From positions 5,686,627-5,750,626 of the forward strand of contig NC_064048.1 in NCBI RefSeq assembly GCF_932526225.1: DNA of 64,000 nucleotides. The letters are read 5' to 3'. Positions within the stretch are counted from its first letter, which is position 1; each line of letters starts with the position of its first letter. The notes beneath the pieces were generated by a model. It was not told the origin of the DNA. It did no database searches and was given only the letters and a program-made list of their open reading frames with translations. The DNA comes from Nematostella vectensis. Its lineage: Eukaryota; Cnidaria; Anthozoa; Actiniaria; Edwardsiidae. The translations under genes were made by a program, and so were the position numbers. Shown piece by piece: positions 60,637-64,000 of the stretch.

Positions 60637-60864
60637 TTGTACGTTGATATGCCATATCTTGTTACTATGCCAAATTGTAACCTGATCAATACGCTTTATT
60701 CAACTTCTAGCGGGCTCTACTCGAACTCAATTGGGAGCTATCCATTTTTAACTGATATGTTCTTGAAGGCAACTGGGATGCCCCATAAAGAACATAACCT
60801 GTTACAGCAATTGGCAAAAAAATACAATCCACATAAATTATTTGTTTTACGGTACTGCGCTTAA
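60637..60864 (+). CDS. Conserved small ORF in tandem unit 3, unknown
   Basis: 75 codons, differing from the unit 1 copy by a Met for Leu change. Same convergent position relative to the secreted-protein gene. Evidence for translation is weak. Confidence 0.22.
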   Translation: MYVDMPYLVTMPNCNLINTLYSTSSGLYSNSIGSYPFLTDMFLKATGMPHKEHNLLQQLAKKYNPHKLFVLRYCA

Positions 60865-61022
60865 AAATAAAAGAATAACAATTTTTTTCTGCTCAAACAA
60901 CATTTATTCAAGGATTGTTCCCGTGAGGAATTTGTTAACATGTGGGCTTGTACATCGGCAAGCAAAAAGAGGGTAGAATTTGTGCTTGTTGTTTGGTCGT
61001 TACATGCTGTGATCCTCTAGAG

Positions 61023-63825
61023 CTATTTTTCGTACTTGATATAGACATCAACACAAACACTTCCTTCGTGGTCAAGCTCGAACAATGTACTGTACAAGAC
61101 TTTCCCGTACCACACCCTCAGCTCGTCGTTGGCACGGACATGGAACCTATGCTCGCGTTTGAGGACGATTTCGTTGGAATTTTCGTTGTAGCCCCTGAGC
61201 TTATACCATTTGTTGTCGAGGAGTTTAAACCTGAAACACGAGAAAAAAGTAAATAAGGGGAGAAGAAATGTGCCATCCTACATTGTCATGTGACAGTGCT
61301 ATCCTACAAACCTAGATCTCTTACTGACTCTGAGAATGGCGATCAACGTCTCCTTGGTTATTGTTTATAATTGAAAATACAAAGGTTTATTTGCAAGAAA
61401 ACTTTATTCGTTAATGGCATATCTATGTACAGTCTCTATTGTAATATTTTTTTTAACCAATTGTAAATTTAGTACTCTAATAAGTAAGGTATCATTAGTG
61501 TTATTTATAAAGCTAGTATCATTTTTACTACTTTACTACTAAAGGAAAGGAGGGAAAGGGGAAAAGAAGGAGGAAAAAGAAAAGAAGAGAAACAAAAGAG
61601 GAGGAAACAAACTAGAGAGGATGGAAAAGGAGAGGAGGAAAAAGAAAATCTAAAGAGGAACTAAGACATAAAGAGATGGGATGAAGGAAAAGTGAAATGA
61701 TGGAGGAATGACGAGGATGAAAATGGCGGAGGAAGAGAGGAATGGCTAGTGTGAAGAAAACGAATAGGAAAGATTAGAATACAATTATAGAAATGGAAAT
61801 TGAAAAGGAAGAGGAAATTCAAAGGAGGACTAAAAGACGGAAGACACAAAATTTTAAAAAAATGTGAGAATTACTTACTCTGCCTGGCCATCATCTTGTC
61901 CTTTTTCTGGCAGAACTATCTCATCCCGAGAGTCGGTAATAAACGTACCCATATAGAACCCGGGCAACTTAACTGGCAAATTATTGCAGCCCCATTTGCT
62001 CCCCTGCCCAAAGCCGCCACATGTGACTTTACCACTGCGATGAACGAGTTTGATCGAGTGAATGTACCCCTCATGTGGCACTTGTACGCTGGCGTAAACC
62101 CGTTTCTTGGCCTCGAAACACACGGGAAGATCACCATTCAACTTTTCATACTCTAAACTGAAAAACCAAAACAAAAAGAGATTAAAAAACGACAGGTTTG
62201 TTGAACAGAAGATAAAGCGTTTTTTTAAGTTTAGATATTTTAAAAGTGTTCAAAGTGAAAAGTAAATATCTTTTCACGATCGGATTTTTTCTGGTGATGT
62301 CCAGGGCCCATGTTTAAACCAGATTGATCTAATCAGTTAGATTTCCTCTCTACATTTTATGCAGGAAATATATACCGTCTGGGGACTTGCCTTCCTTTTT
62401 TTTTTTTAAGTATAAGAAATGAATAATCCACGAATAATCCAGTGTTATGGATTTTTCTTAGAAATAGGCTAAAGAAAAAAGAGTAAAGTTGTTTTGGGGA
62501 TGGGGGGGGGGGGGTGGGGGGCTCTTAAGGAAAGCATTGGTATTTATTATAATAACAAAAGGAAATAAAAAAAGAGAAGAACAACCAGTAGACGTACCTC
62601 TGCATGGTGTAAGGTTGCATTTCTTTGTCTTCCTTTCTGCCGCAATTGTTCCTTTAGTGCATAAATCAGCACCACTGACCGGCTCAAAGCGAGACTGCTC
62701 ACCACTGCCGCATGTTTTGCTACAATGGCTCCACTCTGCAGAGAAAGATATTTATTCAGTTTGCTTCAATTATTATCATTTTTATTAAAATCAACATCAT
62801 CATCAGCATCACCTCAACCACCATTATAATCACTAACAACCGCACATAATACTACTTTGTAGGGAATCCAAATGTTTCGAAAATACTTAGAAACGGACCA
62901 TTCATTTGTTAAAACTTTGTACAAAAACAACCCATGTATAAGCGAACATAGCATGAAAAAAATGCTAAAAAAACTATTTTAATTCGAGAAGGAATGCACC
63001 AATCACAAAAAACTAAGAACCTGAATAAAATACTTATATCTTAAACTCACAATAAGCACCTTTATATAAAAACCTGCGGAGAGGCTACATTGAAAAAATC
63101 TATACGCATTTATTTATGTAGTCAAGAAGAGGAAAAAAACGATCATTCAGTCAATTATAGAAGTAAAATCTCATGGCACGGCTGTTATTACGACACCTTT
63201 TCAAATCCCATTTTTTCCATCGCACTTCTCTCTGTTATCTCTCAGCACACGATTCATGTTGTGTTTTAGGCTAACCTGAGTCATGAAAACTTGTGACCAA
63301 GTTGCTTTAAAATATACACCTATTTCAAAAAAGGTTGTCAGTGCAAATGGCGAATGGAAAATAGTAAATGGCAGTTCTAAGCCCGAACGGTGCTTCTGTG
63401 TACTAATCATTCATAAAATTAAAGGTGTAAAATAAAGTCTTGCAATGTCAGAGACATACATTGATGATCTTTAATGGATAATTGTTTGATTTATCCTTAT
63501 TCTTCAGCATTTAGTAGAAATTTAATGAGACCCATGGTTCCTTTCGGTTCTAGAACTGCCATTTGCCAATCGCCATTTGCCGTTTCGCACTGACAACGTT
63601 TTTTTGAAATAGGTATATATTACCTTGCTCTACCATGTAGACATAGTTAGACCAGTGATCGCCAATTCCTAGATTATATTTCCGGTCAGTAACACAGTTG
63701 CTTGCACAACCGTGTTTGTTGAAAGTCCCCTTAGGTTCCGCAGATGCCCAGCACTCGTGCTCGTTCTGGATACCAAAGTACAACATGTTCCGGGACCTTG
63801 CCATGTCGAGGCAGCTGGTCACCAC
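61023..63825 (-). CDS. Secreted WSC-like / TSP1 x1 / C-terminal domain protein, copy 3, 5' part outside window
   Basis: Visible exons: 63825-63624 (WSC-like, second part), 62735-62598 (TSP1-1; [11 protein letters not shown]), 62152-61879 and 61230-61023 (C-terminal domain). The TSP1-2 exon is missing: the intron jumps from the AAATATCT present before (TA)n in unit 2 to TTCACGATCGG. Because that exon is phase 1-1, TSP1-1 splices in frame to the C-terminal exons. The exon 6 loop (VTCGGFGQGSKWGCNN) and exon 7 (WYGKVLYSTLFELDHEGS) differ from both other copies. The WSC-like part has NEHECW where copies 1 and 2 have NQEECW. Exons 1-2 are expected beyond 64000. Minus-strand AATAAA is at 60908-60903. 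Confidence 0.85.
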
Positions 63826-64000
63826 CTGTCAAATATCAAACAGATGTTGTCGGTTTCTATTTCAAAACTTGGCTGGCGTCAGAGAAGAGAGAAAGAAGAG
63901 CATTTTCTATATAATAATCTGTCTCGTAGGCTTTCTCCGTTAATCTTTTTATACATCTAAGATGCTCGAAAATGTTTTGAAAAACACAAAACAGACCAAT

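Larger units (their letters stand above)
60111..64000. repeat. tandem duplication unit 3 (continues past window)
   Basis: Starts with the same CAGTAGAAAAAGTATGAGAT junction as unit 2. From 63835 it follows unit 1, not unit 2, towards exons 1-2, which should lie just beyond 64000. Confidence 0.9.

Overview
This is animal nuclear DNA, most likely from an anthozoan cnidarian and probably a sea anemone. It is AT-rich and full of microsatellites and MITE-like elements. Its genes have canonical GT-AG introns. They include a near-complete CDC37 in 11 exons, a BORCS5 orthologue, a class A GPCR, a PAN-domain secreted protein, and tandem WSC-like/TSP1 secreted proteins. The species call is inference; the gene calls rest on protein motifs, splice sites and matching intron phases.

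Layout. (1) 1-5600: transposon remnants (a TA-flanked pogo-like end enclosing a HIRAN-domain ORF; a C2H2/tyrosine-recombinase-like fragment), then a minus-strand PAN-domain gene. Its signal-peptide exon (5600-5537) and PAN exon (3184-2940) are split by a 5'-truncated non-LTR retrotransposon. (2) 5600-8765: no gene seen; several MITEs and a short satellite. (3) 8807-17609: BORCS5 (minus) and a plus-strand coiled-coil gene of 16 tiny exons lie head to head around a 470-bp compound microsatellite. The last intron of the coiled-coil gene holds 33 copies of a 41-bp repeat that copies its own exon end and 5' splice site. (4) 17610-26196: repeat-rich DNA, then an intronless GPCR whose last codons are the first unit of a 98/99-bp minisatellite of about 46 copies. 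(5) 26953-38379: CDC37 on the minus strand, with introns carrying nested MITEs. (6) 39466-64000: three tandem units (about 11.9, 8.7 and more than 3.9 kb), each with a minus-strand gene for a secreted protein: signal peptide, WSC-like domain, one or two TSP1 repeats and a C-terminal beta-rich domain I cannot name.

The most interesting region is (6). By eye the introns are nearly identical between units. The two exons of the C-terminal domain differ at clustered amino-acid sites and by indels that are all multiples of three. The copies also differ in architecture: copy 3 lacks TSP1-2, copy 2 lacks the first two exons, and copy 1 carries a Penelope-like insertion. This looks like a young, diversifying family of secreted recognition or adhesion proteins. 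That function is inference.
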